Shown piece after piece: positions 27,275 through 35,114 of a stretch of DNA of 64,000 nt. The notes beneath the pieces were generated by a model. It saw nothing but the letters and a program-made list of their open reading frames with translations, was not told where the DNA came from and searched no databases. Position numbers and translations under genes: made by a program. Location of the stretch: contig CAWDUC010000020.1 of assembly GCA_963805405.1 (NCBI GenBank), forward strand, positions 1,178,001-1,242,000, read 5' to 3'. The stretch's first letter is position 1. Each line of letters opens with the position of its first letter. The DNA comes from JAEUMG01 sp963805405. Its GTDB lineage: Bacteria > Pseudomonadota > Alphaproteobacteria > Rhizobiales > Aestuariivirgaceae.

Positions 27275-27901
27275 ATGATCCTCATCGGCCAGTATGATTC
27301 GCCTTTCGTGCGGCGTGTCGGCATTGCACTGACACTTTATGACATCGGCTTCGAGCAGTGGCCATGGTCGATCTTCGGGGATGCCGAGAAACTTCAGGCC
27401 TACAATCCTTTGATCCGCGTTCCGACAGTGGTTCTCGACAATGGCGAGGCATTGATCGAGAGCCACATCATTCTCGACTATCTCGACAGCCTCGTTGCGC
27501 CGGAACGCCGGATGTTTCCGGGCATGGAACCGGCACGCCACCAAGCCTTGCGCATAGCCGCGCTCGCGACCGGCCTCGGTGACAAGGCGGTCAGCCTTTT
27601 TTACGAAAAGCGACTGCACAAGGAGGTTTCAGATGTGTGGGTGGCGCGGTGCCGATCGCAGATCGGGTCCGTGCTGTCCGTCCTCGAAAAGGAACGGGGC
27701 AGTGGCCAGTCCCACTACTGGTTCGGTACGGAGATCGGTCATGCCGACATCGCCGTCGCCTGCGTCCTGCGCTTCCTTCGTGACGTGCATCGGGATCTTT
27801 TCATCGCAGGGGACTATCCGGCGCTCGATCGACATGCTGAGCGAATGGAGACCCTGCCCGCCTTCAAGACAATCAGCCAAGCCTTCATCGCACCGACTTG
27901 A
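27275..27901 (+). CDS. glutathione S-transferase family protein
   Basis: A 208-residue GST. The thioredoxin-like N-terminal domain (MILIGQYDSPFVRRVGIAL, then NPLIRVPTVVLDNG and ESHIILDYL with the glutathione-contacting Glu-Ser) is followed by an all-helical domain. SPFVRRV places a Ser near residue 9 as the probable catalytic residue. CAGGAG stands just before the ATG at 27275. It lies 54 bp upstream of an HxlR regulator on the same strand. Confidence 0.87.
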   Translation: MILIGQYDSPFVRRVGIALTLYDIGFEQWPWSIFGDAEKLQAYNPLIRVPTVVLDNGEALIESHIILDYLDSLVAPERRMFPGMEPARHQALRIAALATGLGDKAVSLFYEKRLHKEVSDVWVARCRSQIGSVLSVLEKERGSGQSHYWFGTEIGHADIAVACVLRFLRDVHRDLFIAGDYPALDRHAERMETLPAFKTISQAFIAPT

Positions 27902-27955
27902 GTTCGGTCCAGATTCCGTACCGCATTAGGTGCGCATACGTGCTATGCTCGGCAG

Positions 27956-28624
27956 ATGAGCAGCGGTCATGGCCAATTTTGTGCGGTCGCGCGTGCCTTG
28001 GAGGTTTTGGGCGGGCGCTGGACCTTGCTCGTCGTGCGCGAGATATTGTGCGGCAGCCGGCGCTTCAACGATATCAGACGCGGTATCCCGCGCATTTCCC
28101 GAACAGTGTTGTCGGAGCGATTGCAAGCGCTCACCGCGGTCGGCGCGATCAGGCATACCGATTCCGAATATGAATTGACGGAATCCGGCAAAGAGCTTGC
28201 GAGCCTTATCCAAGCTTCGGCGGTCTGGGGCCAGAAGTGGCTGCCGCGCGATGCCAAAGCCGAAGACCTCGATCTCGAACCGGTTCTCATCGACATGCAA
28301 CGGCGCGTCCGAGATGGAGCGCTCCCAAAGGAGCCACTGGTGCTGCGGATCGCGATTGCCAAGCGCAAACCGGCCTTTCTCCTGCTTTCAGCCGGGCAAT
28401 GTGCGCTTTGCACCCATAATCCTGGCTTCCCAGAGCCAGTTACATTGGGCGGACCCTTATACGCGCTCGTCGCCTGGTGGCGGGGCGATGCGACTTTCGC
28501 ACAAGCACAACGCATGGGACTTACTTTGGCTGGACCAAAGAAACTGGCGCGGGACCTCCCCTCCTGGTTCGAGCGCTATGTCTTCGCCGACATCGAGCCA
28601 GCATCGAAGGTGGCTGCCGCATGA
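27956..28624 (+). CDS. HxlR family transcriptional regulator with C-terminal extension
   Basis: A 222-residue protein. The N-terminal 95 residues are an HxlR winged helix (CAVARALEVLGGRWTLLVVREIL, RFNDIRRGIPRISRTVLSERLQAL). HxlR proteins sense reactive aldehydes or redox state, typically through an N-terminal Cys; here Cys9 fits. The additional 120-residue C-terminal domain resembles sterol-carrier-type domains often fused to HxlR and may bind a hydrophobic ligand. It overlaps the DUF488 gene by 4 bp. Confidence 0.87.
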   Translation: MSSGHGQFCAVARALEVLGGRWTLLVVREILCGSRRFNDIRRGIPRISRTVLSERLQALTAVGAIRHTDSEYELTESGKELASLIQASAVWGQKWLPRDAKAEDLDLEPVLIDMQRRVRDGALPKEPLVLRIAIAKRKPAFLLLSAGQCALCTHNPGFPEPVTLGGPLYALVAWWRGDATFAQAQRMGLTLAGPKKLARDLPSWFERYVFADIEPASKVAAA

Positions 28625-29010
28625 GTGTCAGGATTGTTCGTCTCGGTTCGCCACGGCATCCGAAGGAAGGGCTTCGCATCGGAACAGTTCGCCGCCTGCC
28701 GCGCGGCGTTCGTAAGGAAGATTACGCCAAGGAAAACTGGTTTGATATCTGGTACCCCGAACTCTCGCCGAGCGCTGATCTCGTCAAGAGGGCACAGCAA
28801 GCCGAGACCACGGCCGACTGGGCGAAGTTCGAAAAGTTATTCCGCGCTGAAATGAACCGGCCGGAGCCAAAACGGACTCTCGATCTCCTGGCCGCGCTTT
28901 CCCATCAAACCAATTTCGCTGTCGGGTGCTATTGCGAGAACGAGGAACGGTGCCATCGATCGGTCTTGCGCGGGCTCCTGGCCGAGCGTGGCGCGATCAT
29001 CGAAGCCTAG
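28621..29010 (+). CDS. DUF488 family protein
   Basis: A 129-residue cytosolic protein. The N-terminal RIVRLGSPRHP, the central LPRGVRKEDY and NWFDIWYPELSPS, and the C-terminal GCYCENEERCHRSVLRGLL with clustered Cys and His are characteristic of DUF488, a family of unconfirmed function. Its ATG overlaps the stop of the HxlR gene (ATGA), so it is translationally coupled to that regulator. Confidence 0.85.
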   Translation: MSVRIVRLGSPRHPKEGLRIGTVRRLPRGVRKEDYAKENWFDIWYPELSPSADLVKRAQQAETTADWAKFEKLFRAEMNRPEPKRTLDLLAALSHQTNFAVGCYCENEERCHRSVLRGLLAERGAIIEA

Positions 29011-29086
29011 TCATTCCGGTCCGGATTTCGGACCATCCGCCCTCCTCAATCGCGGCTATGCAGTTTCCACATGTATGGAGGCCCGC

Positions 29087-30007
29087 ATGGCGGCTGCATC
29101 GAACATTCTTGGGCGGATCGGCGGCACATCGTTGGTGGAGTTGCAACGGATCAGACCGCCGAATGGCGTGCGGATTCTCCTCAAGCTCGAAAGCGAGAAT
29201 CCGACCGGCTCGATGAAAGACCGGATGGCGCTCGCCATTATCAAGGCAGCGGAGGCCGCCGGGCGATTGAAACCGGGCAGCTCGGTCGTCGAATACACCG
29301 GCGGCAGCACGGGCGTTTCGCTGGCGCTGGTTTGCGCGGTCAAGGGTTACTACCTCGACGTCGTGACGTCGGATGCCTTCGCGCGCGAGAAGCTCTTGCA
29401 CATGGAGGCATTGGGAGCCCGGCTTCATATCATCAAGAGCGAGTCCGGTCGCATGACCGAGAAGCTCACCCGCGACATGATCGCCGCCGCAGGCGAGATT
29501 GCCGCGCGCAAAGGCAGTTTCTGGGCCGATCAGATGAACAATCGCGATCAGCTTGCTGCCTATCACGTGATGGCAGATGAAATTCTTCGCGACACGGGTG
29601 GCCGGATCGATGCCTTCGTGCAAAGCGTCGGAACCGCCGCATCATTGCGGGGGGTTGCCGAGGCATTTCGACTCCATGACAAGGCAACGCAAATCATCGC
29701 TGTCGAACCCGCGGAATCGGCGGTCCTCTCCGGCGGGCCCTCGGGCGCGCACAAGATTGATGGGATCGGCGCCGGTTATGTCGTGCCGCTTTGGCAGGCG
29801 AGTGTTGCCGACCGCATCGAAAAAGTCTCGACCGAGGGAGCCAAGACAATCGTACAAAGGCTGGCCCGGGAAGAAGGCCTTTTCGCCGGCACCTCGACTG
29901 GTGCAAATGTGGCTGCCGCGCTGCGGGTCGCACGGGACCTGCCCAGAGGAGCCACTGTCGTGGCGATGGCTTGCGACACCGGGATGAAATATCTGAGCCG
30001 GGGATAG
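29087..30007 (+). CDS. PLP-dependent cysteine synthase family protein
   Basis: A 306-residue fold-type II PLP enzyme related to O-acetylserine sulfhydrylase (CysK/CysM). The PLP Lys44 lies in PTGSMKDRM. The substrate loop is EYTGGSTG at 69-76 where CysK has TSGNTG, so the Asn that touches the PLP O3 is Ser74. The phosphate loop VGTAASL replaces GTGGT. These changes suggest a substrate other than O-acetylserine. I chose 29087 because GGAGG lies five bases upstream, though a Met four residues earlier is possible. It lies 76 bp after the DUF488 gene. Confidence 0.85.
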   Translation: MAAASNILGRIGGTSLVELQRIRPPNGVRILLKLESENPTGSMKDRMALAIIKAAEAAGRLKPGSSVVEYTGGSTGVSLALVCAVKGYYLDVVTSDAFAREKLLHMEALGARLHIIKSESGRMTEKLTRDMIAAAGEIAARKGSFWADQMNNRDQLAAYHVMADEILRDTGGRIDAFVQSVGTAASLRGVAEAFRLHDKATQIIAVEPAESAVLSGGPSGAHKIDGIGAGYVVPLWQASVADRIEKVSTEGAKTIVQRLAREEGLFAGTSTGANVAAALRVARDLPRGATVVAMACDTGMKYLSRG

Positions 30008-30010
30008 GCA

Positions 30011-30034
30011 GGGCGCGGCTGACTTGCCGCGCCC
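30011..30034. terminator. bidirectional terminator hairpin
   Basis: A perfect 8-bp stem (GGGCGCGG with CCGCGCCC, loop of 8) fills the 39-bp gap between the convergent cysteine-synthase-like and hydrolase genes. There is no T-run on either side, so termination strength is uncertain. Confidence 0.55.
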
Positions 30035-30046
30035 GCTAAGATCGGA

Positions 30047-30868
30047 CTAGCTGCGGATGAACTCCAGCAGGTCGCGATTGATCACATCGGCATTCATCGT
30101 GCACATGCCATGCGAGAAGCCATCATAGACCTTCAGTTTCGCATCAGGCAGCAGCTTCGATGACAGCAACGCCGAATCGGCGATCGGCACGATCTGATCG
30201 TCGGATCCGTGCATGACGAAGACCGGAATGTCGATCGACTTCAGATCCTCGGTAAAATCGGTTTCCGAGAAGGCCTTGATGCAATCGTAATGAGGCTTGG
30301 TGCCGCCCATCATACCCTGGCGCCACCAATTGGCGCGGATCGATTCGATGACGGGATGCCCGGGACGATTAAAGCCGTAGAAGGGGATGGGTACATTCCA
30401 GTAGAACTCGGCGCGATTGGCGGCGAGCTGGGCGCGGAAATCATCGAACACCTCGATCGGCAGGCCGCCGGGATTTTTAGCCGACTTGACCATGATCGGT
30501 GGAACTGCCCCGATCAGCGCCGCCTTGCTTGCCCTGCCCTTGCCATTCCTCGCAATATAGCGCGTCACCTCTCCGCCACCGGTCGAATGGCCGACATGGA
30601 TCGCGTCCTGAAGATCTAGCCCCAGGACCAACGTCGCGACATCATCCGCATAGGTGTCCATTTCGTTGCCGGTCGCGGTCTGGGTCGAGCGCCCATGGCC
30701 ACGGCGATCATGCGCGATGACGCGATAACCCTGGTGCAGGAAGAACAGCATCTGCGCGTCCCAGTCGTCGGCGCTCAAAGGCCAACCATGGTGAAAGATA
30801 ATCGGCTGCCCCTGACCCCAATCCTTGTAGAAAATCTCTGCGCCGTCTTTCGCGGTTACATAGCCCAT
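30047..30868 (-). CDS. alpha/beta hydrolase, chloroperoxidase/arylesterase type
   Basis: A 273-residue alpha/beta-hydrolase. The oxyanion region reads FHHGWPLSADDWD, the elbow is GHSTGGGE with Ser95, the acid lies in MHGSDDQIVP, and His253 is in DGFSHG. This matches non-heme chloroperoxidases and related esterases that form peracids or hydrolyse small esters. It is cytosolic. The start at 30868 has AAGGAC upstream. A gap of 157 bp separates it from the AHSA1 gene on the same strand. Confidence 0.9.
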   Translation of the reverse strand: MGYVTAKDGAEIFYKDWGQGQPIIFHHGWPLSADDWDAQMLFFLHQGYRVIAHDRRGHGRSTQTATGNEMDTYADDVATLVLGLDLQDAIHVGHSTGGGEVTRYIARNGKGRASKAALIGAVPPIMVKSAKNPGGLPIEVFDDFRAQLAANRAEFYWNVPIPFYGFNRPGHPVIESIRANWWRQGMMGGTKPHYDCIKAFSETDFTEDLKSIDIPVFVMHGSDDQIVPIADSALLSSKLLPDAKLKVYDGFSHGMCTMNADVINRDLLEFIRS

Positions 30869-31025
30869 AAGCTTGTCCTTTCGTTGCCGGTTTTTGCGGA
30901 TCAATGGACCGGTTGGGGTACGACCGGCCTGCGCTTCGGGTTGCCGTGCTAGCTTGGGGCAATCTCAATCCGATGAACAGACCCCGGTTGGCAATGCTGC
31001 CATCCCGCGCCCCAGCGATCTCGGA

Positions 31026-31442
31026 TCAGGCGCGGCCCTTATCTTCGACATGGCGCGCGAAATTATCGAGGATCGCCTGCCAGCCGGCCCGCTGCATTTC
31101 GGGTGGATTTTCGCTTTCGGCATCGAATGTTTCGGTGACACGGACACCGTCGCGTTCCGCGCTGAACGCGATGGAGACCTCACGGCTATCCTCCATGCGG
31201 TAGGCAAGGCTCTCTTCTGGGACAATGCGGGTAAAGATGCCCTCGAAATCGAAACCGACGCTGCCGTCCTTGGCTTCCATGCGGGCAGAAAACTTGCCGC
31301 CTTCGCGCAGATCCACGCTGGCTTTCGTCGTGTGCCAGTCTTCGGAAGCGGCATTCCATTGAACGATGTCGTCCGGATTGTTCCAGGCTTTCCACACAGA
31401 ACCGATGTCAGCCTTGATCAGACGTTCGACCGTGATCTTCAT
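31026..31442 (-). CDS. SRPBCC / AHSA1 domain protein
   Basis: A 138-residue single-domain protein of the START/Bet v1-like fold, AHSA1 subfamily (ITVERLIKADIGSVWKAWNNPDDIVQWNAAS at the start; AGWQAILDNFARHVE at the end). Such proteins bind hydrophobic ligands. The family name comes from the Hsp90 activator Aha1, but the bacterial members have varied, mostly unknown ligands. It is divergent from the DUF72 gene, sharing 94 bp of promoter region. It is one of three AHSA1 proteins in 4 kb. Confidence 0.85.
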   Translation of the reverse strand: MKITVERLIKADIGSVWKAWNNPDDIVQWNAASEDWHTTKASVDLREGGKFSARMEAKDGSVGFDFEGIFTRIVPEESLAYRMEDSREVSIAFSAERDGVRVTETFDAESENPPEMQRAGWQAILDNFARHVEDKGRA

Positions 31443-31536
31443 GAACACACACTCCTGACACATCGCAAAAGCGATTGATGCTACAATTCGAAGTGGGCTT
31501 CTCAACCGCCAAGACAAAAAGCGCAATGGTGAAACG

Positions 31537-32343
31537 ATGACGAAAGGGAATACCGGAAAGATCAGGATTGGTGTCGGCGGCTGGACATTCGAGCCGTGGC
31601 GCGGAACATTCTATCCCGACAAACATCCGCAGAAGCGCGAACTCGAATACGCAAGCCGCCATCTTAGCTCGATCGAGGTCAACGGCACCTATTATGGCTC
31701 GCAGAAGCCCGAGAGCTTTGCAAAATGGCATGAGGAGACGCCTGATGATTTCGTGTTCACGCTCAAGGCGCCGCGCTTTGCGACCAATCGCCGGGTGCTC
31801 GCGGAAGCGGGCTCATCGATCGAACGCTTCTTCAAGAGCGGCGTGCTGGAACTCAAGAACAAGCTTGGGCCAATCAACTGGCAATTCGCTACGACCAAGA
31901 AGCTCGAAATCGAGGATTTCGAGAAATTCCTGAAGCTGCTTCCGTCATCGATCGAAGGACGCAAGATCCTGCACGCGGTCGAGGTTCGTCATGAAAGTTT
32001 CCAGAGTCCGGACTTCATCGCTCTCGCCAGGGCGCACAAGGTCGCCATCATCCTCGCTGCCGATGGCGAATATCCGCAGATTGCGGATGCGACCGCGCCC
32101 TTCGTCTATGCGCGGATCATGGGCACCAAGGAGAAGGAGAAGCTTGGATACTCGAAAGCCAATCTCGATCTCTGGTCTACGCGCGCCAGAGCCTGGGCCG
32201 AAGGCAAGAAGGTAGCGGGCCTGAAGGTCGTCGAGGACAAGCCCCCCACCCCATCGCCGCGCGATGTCTATCTTTACGTGATCAGCGGCCATAAGGAGAA
32301 AAACCCGGCTGCGGCCATGGCGCTCATCGAGAGGCTGAGGTGA
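31537..32343 (+). CDS. DUF72 domain protein
   Basis: A 268-residue TIM-barrel-like protein of the DUF72/YecE family. IRIGVGGWTFEPWRGTFYP, SIEVNGTYYG, FKSGVLELKNKLGPINWQF, EVRHESF and the YLYVISGHKEKNPAAAMALIERL end are standard. Function is unknown; the fold resembles sugar-phosphate isomerases. Its stop overlaps the edge of a degenerate cyclase fragment immediately downstream. Confidence 0.9.
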   Translation: MTKGNTGKIRIGVGGWTFEPWRGTFYPDKHPQKRELEYASRHLSSIEVNGTYYGSQKPESFAKWHEETPDDFVFTLKAPRFATNRRVLAEAGSSIERFFKSGVLELKNKLGPINWQFATTKKLEIEDFEKFLKLLPSSIEGRKILHAVEVRHESFQSPDFIALARAHKVAIILAADGEYPQIADATAPFVYARIMGTKEKEKLGYSKANLDLWSTRARAWAEGKKVAGLKVVEDKPPTPSPRDVYLYVISGHKEKNPAAAMALIERLR

Positions 32344-32548
32344 AGAAGGCGAACTCCTCTTCAGGCACCACGACCATGGAGAGCGCGCCGTGCTCGCCGC
32401 CGAGCGTGCCCAAGCGGCCGCCGAAGCCGGGCAGATCCTCGCTACCCGAGCGGTCCGTGACTGCGCGTCGAAACTAGCGACGCAAGACGAAGGCCGCGAC
32501 TACGCTCTCAAGGGCTATGCAAAGCCAGTCGCGCCAGACGTCGTGTGA
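32339..32548 (+). pseudogene. remnant of a class III adenylate cyclase domain
   Basis: An open frame of about 70 codons with no start context reads GELLFRHHDHGERAVLAAER, then QAAAEAGQILATRAVRD, then DEGRDYALKGYAKPVAPD, and stops at 32546-32548. The order G-E, G-xx-V-LAAR-like, GQIL-T-AVRD and LKG--PV is that of the last third of class III adenylate/guanylate cyclase catalytic domains. The rest of the domain is missing because the DUF72 gene occupies the upstream DNA. I read it as a degraded fragment. Confidence 0.5.
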
Positions 32549-32593
32549 TCCGTAGCGCCGCCATGGTTCTGATCGAGCAGGTGAACCGATCTC

Positions 32594-32622
32594 TTGACGC
32601 CGAGGGTTTCATCCACTATTTA
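32594..32622 (+). promoter_or_regulatory. sigma-70 promoter of the first ArsR module
   Basis: TTGACG at 32594-32599, a 17-base spacer, then TATTTA at 32617-32622. This predicts a start near 32629, inside the palindrome that follows, and a leader of about 30 bases. Confidence 0.6.
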
Positions 32623-32654
32623 GCCGATATGCTAATTAGCATGAAAGCTAAATA
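32617..32654. promoter_or_regulatory. nested palindromic operator of the first ArsR module
   Basis: A perfect 14-bp palindrome ATGCTAATTAGCAT (32629-32642) is flanked at equal 4-base distances by 8-bp arms, TATTTAGC (32617-32624) and GCTAAATA (32647-32654). The whole 38-bp element is symmetrical about 32635/32636 and covers the -10 box and transcription start. It is very likely where the ArsR protein encoded at 32660 binds to repress its own operon. Confidence 0.7.
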
Positions 32655-32659
32655 CACCA

Positions 32660-33004
32660 ATGATCGACCCTCTCAGCGCAACATTCGCGGCTTTGGCTGA
32701 TCCCACCCGTCGGGCGATCCTCGCCCGGCTGAGCCAAGGCGAGGCGACAGTGAACGAGCTCGCGAAGCCATTTGAAATGTCCCTGCCCTCGATCTCGCGA
32801 CACTTGAAGGTCCTGCAGGGCGCAGGCCTGATCACGCGGGGACGCCAGGCCCAGTGGCGCCCCTGCAGGCTCGCCCCCGAGCCGCTGCAACGGGTCGACG
32901 GCTGGTTGGAGAAATATCGCCAGTTCTGGTCGGAAAGCTTCGATCGGATGGATGCACTCCTGACCGCGATCAACAAAGCGCCGAAGAAAGGCAAGAAACA
33001 ATGA
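32660..33004 (+). CDS. ArsR family transcriptional repressor
   Basis: A 114-residue winged-helix regulator (ATFAALADPTRRAILARL, then NELAKPFEMSLPSISRHLKVLQGAGLI). There are no Cys metal sites of the ArsR/SmtB type, so it belongs to the metal-independent group typically paired with AHSA1 proteins. It heads a three-gene operon in which each ATG overlaps the previous stop by 4 bp. It is presumed to autoregulate through the palindrome just upstream. There is no clear ribosome-binding site before its ATG. Confidence 0.9.
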   Translation: MIDPLSATFAALADPTRRAILARLSQGEATVNELAKPFEMSLPSISRHLKVLQGAGLITRGRQAQWRPCRLAPEPLQRVDGWLEKYRQFWSESFDRMDALLTAINKAPKKGKKQ

Positions 33005-33477
33005 GCACACTTCGCGACGATGAACTGCTGATTGAGCGCGAATTCAACGCGCCGGTCTCCCTTGTCTTCCGGCTTTGGGAAAGCCGCGATCACATGCTCA
33101 GATGGTGGGGGCCTGAAAAGTTCACCACAATCGAGCTGGACTGGGAGCTTACCCCCGGCCGGCCGTGGCGCGGCGCCATGACGTCCCAGCAGTACGGGCT
33201 ATCACGATTTGGCGGCGTCATCCGCGAAGTGGAAAAGAACAGGCGCATCGTGTTCACCTTCCAGTGGGACGAAGATTCCGGGCGCGACCGCGACACACTG
33301 GTGACCGTTACCTTCGCCGAGAAGGACGGGAATACGGTGCAGTCGTTCCACCAGGCGCCGTTTTCCAGTGTCGAATTGCGCGACAGCCATGTCGGCGGAT
33401 GGAATTCCCTCTTCAACAAGCAACAAATCTACGTCGAGAACATCGCCGGGGCCGAACGCAATGGAGTTCACACATGA
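33001..33477 (+). CDS. SRPBCC / AHSA1 domain protein
   Basis: A 158-residue AHSA1-type protein (LLIEREFNAPVSLVFRLWESRDHMLRWWGPEKF; VGGWNSLFNKQQIYVE at the end). Its gene overlaps both neighbours, an ArsR repressor upstream and a GST downstream, by 4 bp. Co-expression of a hydrophobic-ligand-binding domain with a GST suggests handling of an organic toxin or signal, which is inference from context. Confidence 0.88.
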   Translation: MSTLRDDELLIEREFNAPVSLVFRLWESRDHMLRWWGPEKFTTIELDWELTPGRPWRGAMTSQQYGLSRFGGVIREVEKNRRIVFTFQWDEDSGRDRDTLVTVTFAEKDGNTVQSFHQAPFSSVELRDSHVGGWNSLFNKQQIYVENIAGAERNGVHT

Positions 33478-34118
33478 TCACACTCACGACCTATGCCTGG
33501 GTTCCCGATTTTGCGGCGCCGTTTATGCGCGCCTTTCGCGTCCGTTGGGCGCTGGAGGAAGCCGGGCTACCATATAGTGTTCGCACCGTGGCCTTGGGGC
33601 CTGAACAAAAATCGCCCGAACATCTGGCGCGGCAGCCGTTCGGCCAGGCCCCTGCAATCGAGGAAGATGGACTCGTGCTGTTTGAGAGCGGCGCCATCGC
33701 CCTCTACATCGCGGAGAAGAGCGAAAGTCTTTTGCCGCGCGGCCGCATCGAACGCGAACGCGCCACCGCATGGGTCTTCGCTGCGCTCAACTCGATCGAG
33801 ATCTGGGTCCTGCAAATGGCGATCATCGATTTCTTCCACGCCAAGGAAGAATGGGCGAAGGAGCGTCGGCCGCAGGTCGAAAAGCTGGTGCGGGAACGCC
33901 TCGGACAGCTTGAGATGTCGCTTGGCGAAAAGGACTATCTCGAAGGCGGATTTACCGTCGGAGACCTGATGATGGCAGACGTTCTGCGTCTTCTCGACCA
34001 TACGGATATCTTCGGCGGCTATCCGCGACTGCGCGCCTATAAGCTGCGCTGCGCAGCGCGACCGGCCTTCCAGCGGGCGATGCAGGCGCAATTGGAGGGC
34101 TTCAGGAAGGCGGCGTGA
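33474..34118 (+). CDS. glutathione S-transferase family protein
   Basis: A 214-residue GST. The N-terminal thioredoxin-like domain (RAFRVRWALEEAGLPYSVRTV, PFGQAPAIEEDGLVLFESGAIALYIAE) is followed by a helical domain (GGFTVGDLMMADVLRLLD). The first catalytic residue is unclear in YAWVPDFAAPFMRAF. It is the last gene of the ArsR-AHSA1-GST operon, with an ATGA overlap. It is similar in layout to the GST at 40137. Confidence 0.88.
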   Translation: MITLTTYAWVPDFAAPFMRAFRVRWALEEAGLPYSVRTVALGPEQKSPEHLARQPFGQAPAIEEDGLVLFESGAIALYIAEKSESLLPRGRIERERATAWVFAALNSIEIWVLQMAIIDFFHAKEEWAKERRPQVEKLVRERLGQLEMSLGEKDYLEGGFTVGDLMMADVLRLLDHTDIFGGYPRLRAYKLRCAARPAFQRAMQAQLEGFRKAA

Positions 34119-34197
34119 TTCCGGTTTCTAAGAAGGCCACGGTCAGCACATTCACACCCACAAGCTTACGCCGCAGCTGGCCGGCCTCGGCTTCGCC

Positions 34198-34226
34198 TTG
34201 CGCTACGCCGCTCCGTGCGTTATATA
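34198..34226 (+). promoter_or_regulatory. sigma-70 promoter of the second ArsR module
   Basis: TTGCGC at 34198-34203, a 17-base spacer and TATATA at 34221-34226. Transcription would start near 34233, about three bases before the ATG at 34236, so the mRNA should be leaderless or nearly so. Confidence 0.55.
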
Positions 34227-34249
34227 CTGAACCATATGGTTCGGTATAT
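34222..34249. promoter_or_regulatory. palindromic operator over -10 box and start codon
   Basis: A perfect 14-bp core GAACCATATGGTTC (34229-34242) flanked by ATATAC and GTATAT arms, with one mismatched base on each side. The centre is at 34235/34236, so the start codon of the ArsR gene forms half of the palindrome core. It is the likely self-binding site of that repressor. Confidence 0.68.
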
Positions 34250-34595
34250 TGAAACCCGTCTCGACGCTTCATTTGCCGCGCTCTCGGACGCCACGCGACG
34301 CGGCGTTCTGGAACAGCTCGGACGAACAGACGCCTCGATCACCGAGCTCGCCAAGAAGTTTCGCATGACGCTTACGGGCATGAAGAAGCATGTCGGCGTC
34401 CTGGAGCAAGCCGGCCTCGTCGTCACGGAGAAGGTGGGGCGCGTGCGTAACTGCAGGCTTGGCCGGCGCGGATTGTCGGAAGAAGCGGCGTGGATCGATG
34501 GCCACCGACAGATCTGGGACGCACGGTTCGACGCGTTGGACCAGATTGTCGAGGAATTGAAACGGAGGGAGAAAATCCATGGGCGAAGGAAGTGA
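34236..34595 (+). CDS. ArsR family transcriptional repressor
   Basis: A 119-residue winged-helix repressor (DASFAALSDATRRGVLEQLGRTDASITELAKKFRMTLTGMKKHVGVLEQAGLV). It is a paralogue of the ArsR protein at 32660, not a recent duplicate. The ATG at 34236 lies inside the operator palindrome. A GTG in frame at 34215 would be upstream of the predicted transcription start and is unlikely. It overlaps the next gene by 17 bp. Confidence 0.9.
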   Translation: MVRYIETRLDASFAALSDATRRGVLEQLGRTDASITELAKKFRMTLTGMKKHVGVLEQAGLVVTEKVGRVRNCRLGRRGLSEEAAWIDGHRQIWDARFDALDQIVEELKRREKIHGRRK

Positions 34596-35085
34596 TAGCG
34601 ACCGCACGACGGTCGAACGGAAGTCCGAACGCGAACTGGTTGTTACGCGGATCTTCGACGCCCCGGCGCGCATCGTGTTCGAGGCATGGACCAAGCCCGA
34701 ACTCTTCATGCGATGGTGGGCGCCGAAGTCGGCGGGCGTTCCCCTGTTCTCCTGCGAGATGGATGTTCGTACCGGAGGCGGGTACCGTGTCGCGTTTGGC
34801 CATGATGCGGCGACGGCCATGGCATTCTTCGGCAAATATCTCGAAGTGATCCCCAACACCCGCCTTGTGTGGACGAATGAGGAAAGTTCCGACGCCGCGG
34901 TGACCACGGTGACCTTCGAGGAAAGAGGCGGCAAGACGCTCTTGGTCTTGCACGAACTCTATCCATCGAAAGAGGCTCTCGACGAAGCCGTCCAAGGGAT
35001 GGAGGGCGGGATGCCGGAGCAGTTTGGCCAGCTGGACGAACTTCTCGTCAGCCTGGGCGCGAGTGGAGGCACTTCGGTTCGTTGA
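34579..35085 (+). CDS. SRPBCC / AHSA1 domain protein
   Basis: A 168-residue AHSA1 protein (ELVVTRIFDAPARIVFEAWTKPELFMRWWAPKSAG; GGMPEQFGQLDELLVSLG at the end). GGAGGGAG lies upstream of its ATG, inside the end of the ArsR gene. A polar N-terminal stretch of about 20 residues precedes the domain. It forms the second ArsR-AHSA1 module and is followed by a terminator. Confidence 0.88.
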   Translation: MGEGSDSDRTTVERKSERELVVTRIFDAPARIVFEAWTKPELFMRWWAPKSAGVPLFSCEMDVRTGGGYRVAFGHDAATAMAFFGKYLEVIPNTRLVWTNEESSDAAVTTVTFEERGGKTLLVLHELYPSKEALDEAVQGMEGGMPEQFGQLDELLVSLGASGGTSVR

Positions 35086-35089
35086 AGCG

Positions 35090-35114
35090 ACCCGTTAGCT
35101 CCCAACGGGTTTTC
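35090..35114 (+). terminator. Rho-independent terminator after the second ArsR module
   Basis: A perfect 7-bp stem (ACCCGTT with AACGGGT, loop of 7), followed by a short T-run, begins 4 bases past the stop codon. Confidence 0.7.
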
